A stretch of DNA of 64,000 bases from Achromobacter sp. RTa (GTDB lineage Bacteria; Pseudomonadota; Gammaproteobacteria; Burkholderiales; Burkholderiaceae_B): positions 87,975 to 151,974 of the forward strand of contig NZ_JPYO01000002.1 of assembly GCF_000757485.1 (NCBI RefSeq), in the 5' to 3' direction. Shown here piece by piece: positions 29,834 to 37,924 of this stretch (the stretch's first letter is position 1; each line of letters begins with the position of its first letter). The translations under genes were made by a program, and so were the position numbers. The notes under the pieces were generated by a model, which saw only the letters and a program-made list of their open reading frames with translations, did not search any database and was not told the origin of the DNA.

Positions 29834-30130
29834 TTACCCGGGGGCCAATCGAAAGCCGCGGCCAACGTCGTGCCGATCGACTCTGTGATGCCACTTGGTT
29901 CCGCAAACCATGCAGCGGTACTTGTCAATGCGTCCGCCGGCTTCGCGTGCCAGTATGGGATTGCTGTGCGCGGCGGCAGAGTCTAGAAATTGGAGTGTCG
30001 CGTGAGGTTCGGTCCTGGGGCGGCAACTGGCCAATACGTGGCAAGGGTCGCATAACCCGACTTCGAGAGGCGCTTCTTTTGTGACGCTCGTGTATCCGTT
30101 CACGGAATGAAAGGGTTCTGGGCGCTGCAT
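29834..30130 (-). CDS. Small double-CxxC (putative zinc-ribbon) protein, copy B
   Basis: 98 residues with a GGAG ribosome site upstream. Cysteine pairs LCDPC (C27, C30) and YRCMVC (C73, C76) match the spacing logic of copies A and C. The C-terminal block YRCMVCGTKW ... VDRHDVGRGFRLAP is strongly similar to YRCVECGTRW ... IDRWGVEEGFRLA of copy C. The central 40 residues vary. No helix-turn-helix or enzyme motif is visible. Function unknown; nucleic-acid or protein binding through a zinc ribbon is a guess. It lies downstream of the Hint gene on the same strand. Confidence 0.65.
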   Translation of the reverse strand: MQRPEPFHSVNGYTSVTKEAPLEVGLCDPCHVLASCRPRTEPHATLQFLDSAAAHSNPILAREAGGRIDKYRCMVCGTKWHHRVDRHDVGRGFRLAPG

Positions 30131-30163
30131 ACAAGTTATCTCCAGCCGACGGATGGCTAAGAC

Positions 30164-30205
30164 ACGCTCAATGCGCCACGGCCTACGCCGAGGAACATTG
30201 AGCGT
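30164..30205 (-). repeat. Inverted repeat between Hint gene and copy B
   Basis: ACGCTCAATG (30164-30173) and CATTGAGCGT (30196-30205) are perfect 10-base arms, with a GC-rich inner loop that can pair further. It lies just past the Hint gene stop on the minus strand and 34 bases before the copy B start. It is probably a terminator-like structure, though no T-run follows. Confidence 0.55.
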
Positions 30206-30214
30206 GATCGTCGC

Positions 30215-31840
30215 TTAGGCTGCCTTTTGCCAGTAGGTGTAGGTTCGCAGGACGTGCAGTTCGATCGCGATTGCGCCTTCGAGCAAGGCCGCGGGGATAC
30301 GAGCAGCACCGCCAGTCCAGCGCATGCTTACGCCATGAACGTCTTGCTGTTCGTGCAGGCCCTCCAGCGCGGGATGCTGCAGATCGATGTCATGGCGGCC
30401 AGAAGACGTTTCCACCACGATTCTCGACACCCCAACGCCGACGGTGCGGAGGTCGCGCCGGGCATGCGTGGTCGTATCACGCACGACTGCCGAACGTGAT
30501 GCGATGATCACGTCGTCGAGCACCGGCGTTGGCAACTCGAAACGGACCGGCCCTTCGTTCGTCTGGCTGGCCGAATGGATCGTGCGGCCGCCGAGTTGAA
30601 GATGCAGACCTGTCTCGGTTACCCGGCGGGCGCCGGTGAGCTTTTCTGCACGTTGGAGGATGGACTTGCGCAGCGCCTCGACGACAGGCCCGGAACGCAC
30701 GACTTCAATGCCTTCGATCTGCGGGCGGCCATCGGCTGGGCCGAAATCGGGATTCATTGCAACGCTTGTGGCGTTTTCAAACATGTTGCGATTGCCCGTA
30801 TCGACGTATGACTCGGCTGCGGCTCCTTCGGCAATCAGAATGTCAAAGTGATCGAGTTCGATGTGGAAGTATTCGAAGGAGGTACGGTCGAATTCCTGCG
30901 TAACGGTCTGGCCATTGACCAGCAACATCGCTGGCACCAGCTTGCCGTCGAAGTACATATGGTGGCCCGGCGAAACATACAGATCGCGCTTGGGCACATT
31001 GAGCGCCAGCGAGCCGGCAGCGAAACGAACGGGGTAGGCACGAATTGCGTCAGAAGCCTTGATGCGGCTGCTGTTCAGCTTGCGATGGCCAACCCACTTC
31101 ACTGTGGCAACGCCGCCTCGGGCCGTAATTACGCGATCGCCAGCCTGGATATCTTCCACGAGCTTTTCGCCATCGACCGTGGCAATCCGCGTGCCGCGAA
31201 GGTAGCAGGCGAACGTGACGTTGCCGGCAGCGTCGATGCTGAAAGTCGCTCCGGGAGGGTAGTCAGTGATCTGGAACGATGCAAGATTCGTGGTGATGGG
31301 GATGGGGCCGCTCGTTACATACTGAACCTGCAGCACGCCGGTGGCTTCGTTGAACACAACGTTATTGCCCACGGTGTTCGCGCCGATGAGATTGTCTTTC
31401 TCGACAATCAGTTGGTCGCCGTTCTTCAATCCGGATATCGTCGGAAAGCTGGAAAGGTTGAGGTCAACCGTCGGCATGATGACTTTCAGCGTGCCGGTGC
31501 CGTTCGCATCGAAGTTGATCTTCGTGTTTTCCAGCAAGGAGACATCCAACAATTCCCCTCCGTATTGGAGGGATGAGTCGGCACCGATGTTGTAGGTAAT
31601 GGCATTGGCTGCAGTCACGCCTGCTACGCCTGTGACAACCACGTTTGCTCCGTTTACCGCGCTGACGGTGTTGGATTGCAAGACCCCGGCGCCAATCGTG
31701 GCATTCAGCGAAATATCTACGCCGTCGATTATCAAGTCGCTATTTCCCAAAAGCTGGGCATTAACTATGTCGTCAGTGGGCGCATTTGCCGAGTTAATGG
31801 TTTCAGTGGAGTTCGCTCCGACAGAAATATTAAGGGCCAT
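30215..31840 (-). CDS. Hint (hedgehog/intein)-domain protein
   Basis: 541 residues, ATG after AGGAAA. The N-terminal 200 residues are rich in Asn, Thr, Val and Gly, like a beta-helical or adhesin-like segment. The Hint domain starts at C212 (ACYLRGTRIATVDG), continues with VEDIQAGDRVITARGG and includes VSPGHHMYFDGKLVPA (from about residue 293), where the His may act in autoprocessing. About 150 residues follow with no recognised domain. No signal peptide is obvious. This class is found in many proteobacteria without assigned function. Intein splicing is unlikely: there is no interrupted host protein. Confidence 0.75.
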   Translation of the reverse strand: MALNISVGANSTETINSANAPTDDIVNAQLLGNSDLIIDGVDISLNATIGAGVLQSNTVSAVNGANVVVTGVAGVTAANAITYNIGADSSLQYGGELLDVSLLENTKINFDANGTGTLKVIMPTVDLNLSSFPTISGLKNGDQLIVEKDNLIGANTVGNNVVFNEATGVLQVQYVTSGPIPITTNLASFQITDYPPGATFSIDAAGNVTFACYLRGTRIATVDGEKLVEDIQAGDRVITARGGVATVKWVGHRKLNSSRIKASDAIRAYPVRFAAGSLALNVPKRDLYVSPGHHMYFDGKLVPAMLLVNGQTVTQEFDRTSFEYFHIELDHFDILIAEGAAAESYVDTGNRNMFENATSVAMNPDFGPADGRPQIEGIEVVRSGPVVEALRKSILQRAEKLTGARRVTETGLHLQLGGRTIHSASQTNEGPVRFELPTPVLDDVIIASRSAVVRDTTTHARRDLRTVGVGVSRIVVETSSGRHDIDLQHPALEGLHEQQDVHGVSMRWTGGAARIPAALLEGAIAIELHVLRTYTYWQKAA

Positions 31841-31875
31841 GATTTTCCTAGAATTTTTTGCGTAAAAGTCCCCCT

Positions 31876-31903
31876 CCAGGCGTAGAAACGCTTGGATTTT
31901 TTT
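31876..31903 (+). terminator. Hairpin with T-run in the 5' region of the Hint gene
   Basis: CCAGGCGT (31876-31883), loop AGAA, ACGCTTGG (31888-31895; one G-T pair), then ATTTTTTT. It is oriented as a plus-strand terminator, although the nearest gene (Hint) runs the other way. On the minus strand it would be a hairpin in the Hint leader. It may stop antisense transcription through the Hint gene or act in the leader. Confidence 0.55.
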
Positions 31904-32760
31904 GGGGCACGAAAGGGAGGTGCTACGTAACAGTAGCTAGTGACGGGGTGCTAGTAGCAGACGGGCGGCATTGACTTTCTCCCATGTGGAAAGTTGCGCG
32001 GATGGCAGGCGCCCAGAAACGAGGGCTCAAGTAACTGTCGATAAACCGCAGTTACTCGAGGCAATTATTGATGAAGCTCAATTACGGATTTATAGGGATA
32101 ACCCTTATGAAAAAAAATCCTAATATATTCTGCAATAATTTTTCCAAACAGTTTCAAAATTCACGATCGGGCAAAATTTAAAGATACTAAATGTAAATAA
32201 AAAGTCATAACAATGCTAAATGGCCAGAATAATTTACAAAAAAAGACTATCCGGCCAAAATAAATCGTAATATTTCTAATTATTGCAGCTTTGTTTTATA
32301 ACGAAATATAACGATAAAAAGAATGCTGCGGCGCGGCGGACCGATTTCTATTGGAGTTACAAAATATTCTTGTAAATTCCCATTTGTCGCTTGAATATTT
32401 TTTTTTAGCGAATTCGAGAGATAAATATCTTTGTTTTTATGGGTTTACGGGTGAATTGCTGCGTGGAAATTGCCGCCATGTAATTCGCGAGATTTTCAGG
32501 TCAAGTGAAAGCCGGCCATGGGGTATGGTCACGCGCAAGTGAGAGAAATTGGTCGGGGCCCGATACGTAAATGGCGCGCAGCCAAGCGCATCGAACTGCG
32601 GAACGCTGGGCATGTGAGGGAGAGTGGCGGCCGAAGCGCGGTCTATCCGTCACGGGGGGAGGGGGCGAGGCAGAAGGCCGTGTCTATCACCGCGATTTGC
32701 GGTGTTGGACAAGCATATATGGAGAGTCAGGCAGAAAGGTTGTTTTCGATCCTGGGGGGC
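31904..32760. other. Long AT-rich non-coding region upstream of the Hint gene
   Basis: No gene I can support. About 32056-32470 is strikingly AT-rich for this GC-rich genome, with A- and T-tracts and repeated TAATAT-like elements; this suits promoter activity and H-NS-like silencing. A dyad GTAACTG (32031-32037) / CAGTTAC (32049-32055) sits at its edge. The Hint promoter on the minus strand should be here, but several -10-like sites compete and none is called. Confidence 0.55.
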
Positions 32761-33030
32761 TCACACTGCGAGGCGAAATCCTTCCTCGACTCCCCATCGA
32801 TCAATTTTGTGTAGCCACCTAGTGCCGCACTCGACGCATCGATAGTGGTTGACGCGTTCGACCGGTGCGCGATCTGCAGGGGCGCCAGAACCATGTGGAG
32901 TAAACCCCTGGTACCTGAGATTGTCGTGGGGAGGCGTTCCTGCCATGCCTGATGCCAAGCTATAGCAGGCGTCACATAACGCAATTGTCACGGCGGTTCC
33001 TGTCATGCTGAACGTTGCGAAGAGGCCCAT
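32761..33030 (-). CDS. Small double-CxxC (putative zinc-ribbon) protein, copy C
   Basis: 89 residues from ATG 33030; ATG at 33006 (81 residues) is also possible and neither has a clear ribosome site. Cysteine pairs ALCDAC (C19, C22) and YRCVEC (C65, C68), then the shared block CGTRW ... KIDRWGVEEGFRLA. The most similar relative in the window is copy B, in both the first pair region (LCDxCxxLAS) and the C-terminal block. Function unknown. It is a single gene preceding the AT-rich region. Confidence 0.6.
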   Translation of the reverse strand: MGLFATFSMTGTAVTIALCDACYSLASGMAGTPPHDNLRYQGFTPHGSGAPADRAPVERVNHYRCVECGTRWLHKIDRWGVEEGFRLAV

Positions 33031-33998
33031 TTCCGAGTTCTGTTGTCCACGGAGAGAAATGCGAACCGATCCTTGGAACGCGGAAGGGCGAGTAGCGGCT
33101 GCGCATCAAGAGGGATGAAAAAGCAATTCGTCCGTTCGCAAATCCCAAAAAGGCGAGGATCGGGCGCTTGCTCTTTGCATATATCGTGTGCAGATCTACG
33201 TAGAGGCGGGGCGTGCAGGCTGCGATAGCTCAGCAGCCCTGAAGCTGGAAGGATTTACGTCGAAGGCTTGGAATTATTAGTTCCATGGAGATGCCCCATT
33301 AGGCAAGATCGTGACAGCGTCGCCTTTCATACCCAAGCTCAATAGAGAAAACGGCCGATTTAAAATGAGGGACGCATTAATCCTATCGGACTCTTGTTTC
33401 ATCCGCAAGTGGTGAGTGTCTTTTCCGGTAGCCACCGCTGAACCATGACCGACTCGAGAATTCAATTGCGTTGACTGGGTGTATGAAGGCGAATGCTTCA
33501 GCTTGGCGAGGCTCAGCATTCTTGTTGCCTGCTTCATTTGCGCCGTTTGCACAAACCGATCAGGTACCGCTGTGGCCCAAGTCTATGGAGTGGAACCTTT
33601 ATGCGTAGCGAGCGCGTGCAAAGGAATCGGCCGGTTTGTATTTGATGCCAGGACAAATGGACGACGCATCTTTCCCGAAGCAGAAATGGAAGAGCGCCCC
33701 AGCTCATGGTGAGTCTGAGGCGCTCCTGCCCGGCTTCGCACGCGATGGGTGTCAGACAGCCCGGCAACTCCAATCTACTGCTGGCCTGTGGGCCGAGCAA
33801 TAGGGAAAACCCTTGAATATTAAAGGGTTACAAGATTCCCAAAGGCCTGGCCAGGTCTCCCTTCCAAATGCCCAGGCAGCACGCCACGGCCCGTCAATGA
33901 GACGGCGACAATTTTGCCCGCCTCGGTATCCGCGAATTGCCGCACCCAGGCTCCGAAATCGACACTGAAGCCTGTTTTCACTGTGTCGGAGAGCGGAC
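33031..33998. other. Non-coding stretch between copy C and the Tad locus
   Basis: 968 bases in which short open frames on both strands show no motif, no convincing ribosome site and no similarity to neighbours. The last 170 bases should contain the Tad operon promoter, but no clear -35/-10 pair is seen. It may be decayed sequence of the accessory island. Confidence 0.4.
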
Positions 33999-34265
33999 AT
34001 GTCGGGGTTGCGGAAACGTCAGTTGGGCCAAGGGATGACGGAATATATCGTTGTCGTGGCCTTGGTCGCCGTGGCGGCCATTGCGGTGTATCAGTATTTC
34101 GGCCAGGTGGTCCGGTCGCAGACGGCCGCCATGGCGCGCGAGCTTGCGGGGGAAGATGGCGGCACGGAGGCGCGCGCCGCGCAGCAGGCTGCGAAAAAGG
34201 CCGCCGCGCAAACCAAGGCGCGTTCGCTCAAGTCCTTTACCGGCAACGCCGCGGACGCGAAGTGA
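33999..34265 (+). CDS. Flp-type (type IVb) pilin-like protein
   Basis: 88 residues. A short basic leader MSGLRKRQLG is followed by QGMTEY and a hydrophobic helix. Cleavage after G10 would place Glu at +5 and Tyr at +6, the hallmark of Flp pilins processed by TadV-type peptidases. It is longer than classical Flp (about 55-75 aa), with an Ala/Lys-rich polar tail. First gene of the Tad operon; the next start overlaps its stop (GTGA). Confidence 0.8.
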   Translation: MSGLRKRQLGQGMTEYIVVVALVAVAAIAVYQYFGQVVRSQTAAMARELAGEDGGTEARAAQQAAKKAAAQTKARSLKSFTGNAADAK

Positions 34266-35680
34266 CGAGCCGCACATGCGCGCCGTCCGGCCATCAGCAA
34301 GGCCAGGCGCTGGTGCTGGGCGTGCTGGTGGTCATGGCCGCCACCGTGTCCCTGGTCGTTCTCTACAACCTGGGCCAAACCGCGGAGTCGCGCCTGCGCC
34401 TCACGCATGCCGCCGACGCCGCTGCCTACAGTGGCGCGCTCGAACAGGCCCGCACGCTCAATGCGCTGGCTTATGCCAACCGCACGCAGATCGCCCATCA
34501 GGTGGCGATGGCCCACCTCGTCACGCTGGCGGCGTCCGCCCAGTATGCCCGCACGATGCAGGGGCAGCGCAACCGCGGCAATCCGCCCGCAGGCCTGATC
34601 GCCATGCTGTTCGGCCCGGATGCGGGGCTCGCTTATCAGGCGGCGCGGGCGGCGCCCGATGCAGAACAGCGGCTGGCCGCAGCGTTCGGGCAACACGATC
34701 GCATCGTCCACCAGGTGCTGGAGGTGGCGGCGGCCTCCGCCGTCAGGGAACTCGGCAGATCCCGTGAGCGCATCATGCGCAAGGTGCTGTCCGCCAATCT
34801 TCCCGACAAGGCCACGGGGGGCGCCGGGGCTGGTGCGCTGCGGCAAGGTCCAACGCTGCGCCTGCTGTCGGATGCTTGGCCAGGCTATGTCGAGCGCAGC
34901 TTCGCCACACGCCAAGCGGGCCTGCGGCCGGCCGTCGAGCTGGCTGTGGGGCGCTATGGTTTCCTGGATAGCCGCAGCTACACCCGCCGCAATCCCTGGG
35001 TGGTCAGCACGCGCTGTCCCTTGCACCGGCATGAGCTGCGCCGCCGCGGGTTCACATGGCTCGGCCCCGACGGGCGCTGGGGCGCGCTGGACACGCAGTC
35101 ATTCCATGCGCTGCGGTCCAACCGCTGGGTCGGGTGCTACTACCGCGAGTACGCCATGGGCTGGGGAACGGCGCAGGCCGAGAAAAGCAAGGCTCCGGAA
35201 GGGCTGGACTACGTGGACGAGCCGCCCCTCGACTTCTCGAATCAGGACTTCTGGCGCTGGGTAGAACTGTCCACGTCCTGGGACATTTTCAGCGGTGCGA
35301 CCAACCCCATGGCCAACTCCTACGCCATGGCAGGCGCGCAGCGGTGGGCCGCCAGGGGCTTGCCCGCCTATCGCGAGATCGCCCTTGCTCGGCATCGAGC
35401 TCCCCTTCGTTTCGCCATCGGGGTCCGGCTGGCCGGGACGGCCTTGAAGACCACGGACGCCGATAGTTCGGTCGCAGCGCCAGTCGGCCGGTTCGCCTAT
35501 GCGGCGCTGGGCCGCTCGGGTGGCGTTACGGTGTCCTCGGCCGCCGAGACCTACTTCGTCCGGCCCGAGCGCCGGTCCGATGGGCGCAGCGAGCTTGCAA
35601 CGCTGTTCCGGCCATATTGGCAAGCACGTTTGTCCGCGGTCACTCCGCAAGAGGCCGCTTTGGCAAAGGAGGGGCCATGA
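34262..35680 (+). CDS. TadG-like pilus assembly protein
   Basis: 472 residues from a GTG overlapping the pilin stop. N-terminal hydrophobic segment GQALVLGVLVVMAATVSLVVL followed by LTHAADAAAYSGAL, the signature of the Tad-like N-terminal region (minor-pilin-like anchor). The rest is a large soluble region without a recognised domain, lacking the VWA domain of some TadG proteins. Probably inserted in the inner membrane with its bulk outside. Overlaps the TadE-like gene by ATGA. Confidence 0.75.
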   Translation: MTSRTCAPSGHQQGQALVLGVLVVMAATVSLVVLYNLGQTAESRLRLTHAADAAAYSGALEQARTLNALAYANRTQIAHQVAMAHLVTLAASAQYARTMQGQRNRGNPPAGLIAMLFGPDAGLAYQAARAAPDAEQRLAAAFGQHDRIVHQVLEVAAASAVRELGRSRERIMRKVLSANLPDKATGGAGAGALRQGPTLRLLSDAWPGYVERSFATRQAGLRPAVELAVGRYGFLDSRSYTRRNPWVVSTRCPLHRHELRRRGFTWLGPDGRWGALDTQSFHALRSNRWVGCYYREYAMGWGTAQAEKSKAPEGLDYVDEPPLDFSNQDFWRWVELSTSWDIFSGATNPMANSYAMAGAQRWAARGLPAYREIALARHRAPLRFAIGVRLAGTALKTTDADSSVAAPVGRFAYAALGRSGGVTVSSAAETYFVRPERRSDGRSELATLFRPYWQARLSAVTPQEAALAKEGP

Positions 35681-36279
35681 ACGGTTCTTTATCGCGGCAG
35701 CATGGCCAAGCCGTGGTCGAGGCGCTGTTGATGCTGCCCTTGCTGGCCGTGCTGGCATGGGCCGTTTCGCGTATCGGCGGGTTGCAATTCTCGGCCCAGG
35801 AATTGGCGCAGGCCAGCCGCAAGGCCGCGATGGCCGCGGCTCTGGGGCAGCCGCTGAAAGACCTGGCCGCGGCGGCGCGCCCGGGCCTGTCGGGCACGGC
35901 CAGGCCGCTGGCCGGCGTTGCGCCGGCGCGCATGGCCGCCCTGCAGGATGCCTGGTTCGATGGGGGCTTGCAGCTGCTATCGGTAGAGGCCCGGCAGGGC
36001 GGGCCCGAGGCGCCGCGGATATCCCGCCGGACGCACGTGGCAAGCGGAACGGGCCATGCGCACGGGGATGCCGATGCGCAGCGCCGCATCGGCCGGGCGC
36101 CGGATTCCTGGCGGCGCGCGGAAAGCGATTCCCTGGCCCAGGCCCGGCGCCTGAAGCACCTCATCGATCGCATGGAAAGCCCCTGGCGGCGGGCGCGGTT
36201 GTCGCTGGATTGGCTGTCGGCCTGGGCGGACGTGGTGCCGCCGGATCGGCTGGGCAGGCGCGGGGAGCGGAACAAATGA
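35677..36279 (+). CDS. TadE-like minor pilin
   Basis: 200 residues from the ATG overlapping the previous stop. N-terminal RQHGQAVVEALLMLP fits a pseudopilin: cleavage after the Gly leaves Glu at +5, then a hydrophobic helix to about residue 30. The remainder is polar and Arg-rich and not conserved. The next gene overlaps by ATGA. Confidence 0.75.
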   Translation: MNGSLSRQHGQAVVEALLMLPLLAVLAWAVSRIGGLQFSAQELAQASRKAAMAAALGQPLKDLAAAARPGLSGTARPLAGVAPARMAALQDAWFDGGLQLLSVEARQGGPEAPRISRRTHVASGTGHAHGDADAQRRIGRAPDSWRRAESDSLAQARRLKHLIDRMESPWRRARLSLDWLSAWADVVPPDRLGRRGERNK

Positions 36280-37067
36280 ATGTGTGTGTTTTCTTCATCG
36301 GCAATTCGGTCGGCGAGCCGCCGTTCCTGCTGCGCGTTGCGACCGCCCAGATGGTGCAGGCGGCGCGGCTGTTGCTGGCGGGCTTGCTGGCAGGCACGGC
36401 CTGCGTCTGGCCGAAGATGGCGTCGGCCTCGGAATTTGCGGCCGCCTCCAATGGCTTCGCCCGGCCGGCGCAGGCCGTTGCCAGGCCGGTTTCCTTGACG
36501 GCGCTGCGCTTTCCCGCCGGATCCCGGCACGAGCTGCTGGCGGATCAAATATGGCTGCATGGCATGCCGGCGCAGGTACTGGCGTTCGACGCTCCGCTGA
36601 GCGCTTCGGAACTGATCCGCTTTCTGTCGGGCCAGCAGCCCGCGCTGGCGGACCTGAACGTGCTGCCTGGCCAGGCGATCCTGTCGGGGCAGATCGGCCA
36701 TGAGCAGTGGGTCGTCCAGATGGAAGGCGCGGGGCCGCGCCGCACGGTCGGCAGCATCTCCACGCTCAATCTCCGGACGATACCCGTGCGGCCCGAGCCC
36801 GCGTGGCTGCCCGCAGGCGCCCGGCTGAGGCTGGATGTCGGGGTGCTGGACCAAGGAGTCAAGGTCACCGATCGCATCTGGCAGTATGACACGGCGCCCG
36901 CAAGCGTGGCTCCACGGCTGGAGTCGGGCCTGAGGCGGGATGGCTGGCTGCGCCCGCTGGCTGCAGGCGAGCCGCAATGGTGGACCAAGGGCACGGCCCG
37001 CTTGCGGATTTCCCTGGTGCCGCTGGATGGCGGCAGCGGGCTTCTGGTCCGAGGGTGGGCGCCATGA
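36276..37067 (+). CDS. Tad-locus protein of unknown function
   Basis: 263 residues with GGGGAG upstream of the ATG; it overlaps both neighbours by 4 bases. A hydrophobic segment (about 28-45, LLLAGLLAGTACVW) looks like an uncleaved anchor or late signal peptide, followed by MASASEF. The mature part (about 55-263) has GQAILSGQIGHEQWVVQMEG and a Trp-rich C-terminus. I do not recognise the family; position between TadE-like and CpaB suggests an envelope-located assembly factor. Confidence 0.7.
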   Translation: MNVCVFFIGNSVGEPPFLLRVATAQMVQAARLLLAGLLAGTACVWPKMASASEFAAASNGFARPAQAVARPVSLTALRFPAGSRHELLADQIWLHGMPAQVLAFDAPLSASELIRFLSGQQPALADLNVLPGQAILSGQIGHEQWVVQMEGAGPRRTVGSISTLNLRTIPVRPEPAWLPAGARLRLDVGVLDQGVKVTDRIWQYDTAPASVAPRLESGLRRDGWLRPLAAGEPQWWTKGTARLRISLVPLDGGSGLLVRGWAP

Positions 37068-37924
37068 AGGGGCGGATCATCATGGCCGCGCAGCGGCTGC
37101 GCAGAACTGGCGTGTACGCACTGGCGCTGGGCGCCGGGCTGGTATCGGCGTGGGCAGTGCGCGAGCATGTGCAGCAACGGATCCAGGTGATCGAGGCCCA
37201 GGCGCTAGTGCCCCAGGTCCGCCGTCTGGTTGCGGCCTATGACTTGCCTGCGGGCACTCAGCTGGACGAAACGCATCTGGCCGTGCGCGAGATTCCCGAA
37301 CAATGGGCATCCCGGACCAGCATCGATCCGCTGGACCTGGCCGAGGTCCTTGGCGCAACCCTGCAGGCTGGCGTCGCCAATGGCGAACCCGTGCTCCGTG
37401 CCCACCTGACGTTCAGCGCGCCGGTTCCGGCCCTGGCGTCACGGCTGAAGGCCGGGCAGCGGGCGCTGACCGTTTCCGCAGCCGATCTGGGCGGGTCGGG
37501 GGACATGCTGCGCGCCGGTGACGCGATCGACATTTACGTCAGCTTTTCGCATCGGCAGCGGGAATTGACCGTGCCAGTGCTGCAAGGCATGCGCGTATTG
37601 GCCGTGGGCGGTGAGGCCGAGAGCGATGACGGCAGGGCGGGCGGCAACGTGACGCTGGCCGCCAGTCCCGATGAGGCAATGCGTTTCGTCGCGGCGCGCC
37701 AGGCGGGCGCGCTGACGGCGCTGCTGCGTCACCGTGACGATGCGGAGGCAGTGGGGCGCGTGGCCCAAAGCGATCTTGCATCGCTGATCGGGCTGGATCC
37801 CGAGCCCAAGGCCGCGCCGGGCGTGGCCATTCTCTACGGGGACCGGCTGGACGGGCACGCCGACGATTTCTTGCAGGACGCTGCAGGTTCCGCCCTTGCG
37901 GGCATTCAAGGGGGGCGGCCATGA
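37064..37924 (+). CDS. cpaB: Tad pilus assembly protein CpaB/RcpC
   Basis: 286 residues from the ATG overlapping the previous stop; ATG at 37082 is an alternative. One N-terminal membrane helix (about 14-30), then an SAF domain with VAAYDLPAGTQLDETHLAVRE, and a C-terminal region with RAGDAIDIYVSF typical of CpaB/RcpC. It is a periplasmic partner of the secretin. Overlaps cpaC by 4 bases. Confidence 0.9.
   Translation: MKGRIIMAAQRLRRTGVYALALGAGLVSAWAVREHVQQRIQVIEAQALVPQVRRLVAAYDLPAGTQLDETHLAVREIPEQWASRTSIDPLDLAEVLGATLQAGVANGEPVLRAHLTFSAPVPALASRLKAGQRALTVSAADLGGSGDMLRAGDAIDIYVSFSHRQRELTVPVLQGMRVLAVGGEAESDDGRAGGNVTLAASPDEAMRFVAARQAGALTALLRHRDDAEAVGRVAQSDLASLIGLDPEPKAAPGVAILYGDRLDGHADDFLQDAAGSALAGIQGGRP

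Noticed and set aside
30215..31840. Intein insertion
   Set aside because: Hint motifs are present, but the flanks do not reassemble into a known host protein and there is no homing endonuclease domain.
32518..32814. 98-codon plus-strand frame near the AT-rich block
   Set aside because: Its end is antisense to the double-CxxC copy C, it lacks a ribosome site, and its composition is ordinary non-coding.
33277..33552. Possible decayed fourth double-CxxC gene on the minus strand
   Set aside because: A short MKGDAVTI segment loosely recalls MTGTAVTI of copy C, but no CxxC pairs or C-terminal block follow, so the likeness is too weak.
28751..33998. Insertion sequence or prophage remnant
   Set aside because: No transposase, integrase or phage structural gene and no paired terminal repeats with target duplication were seen.
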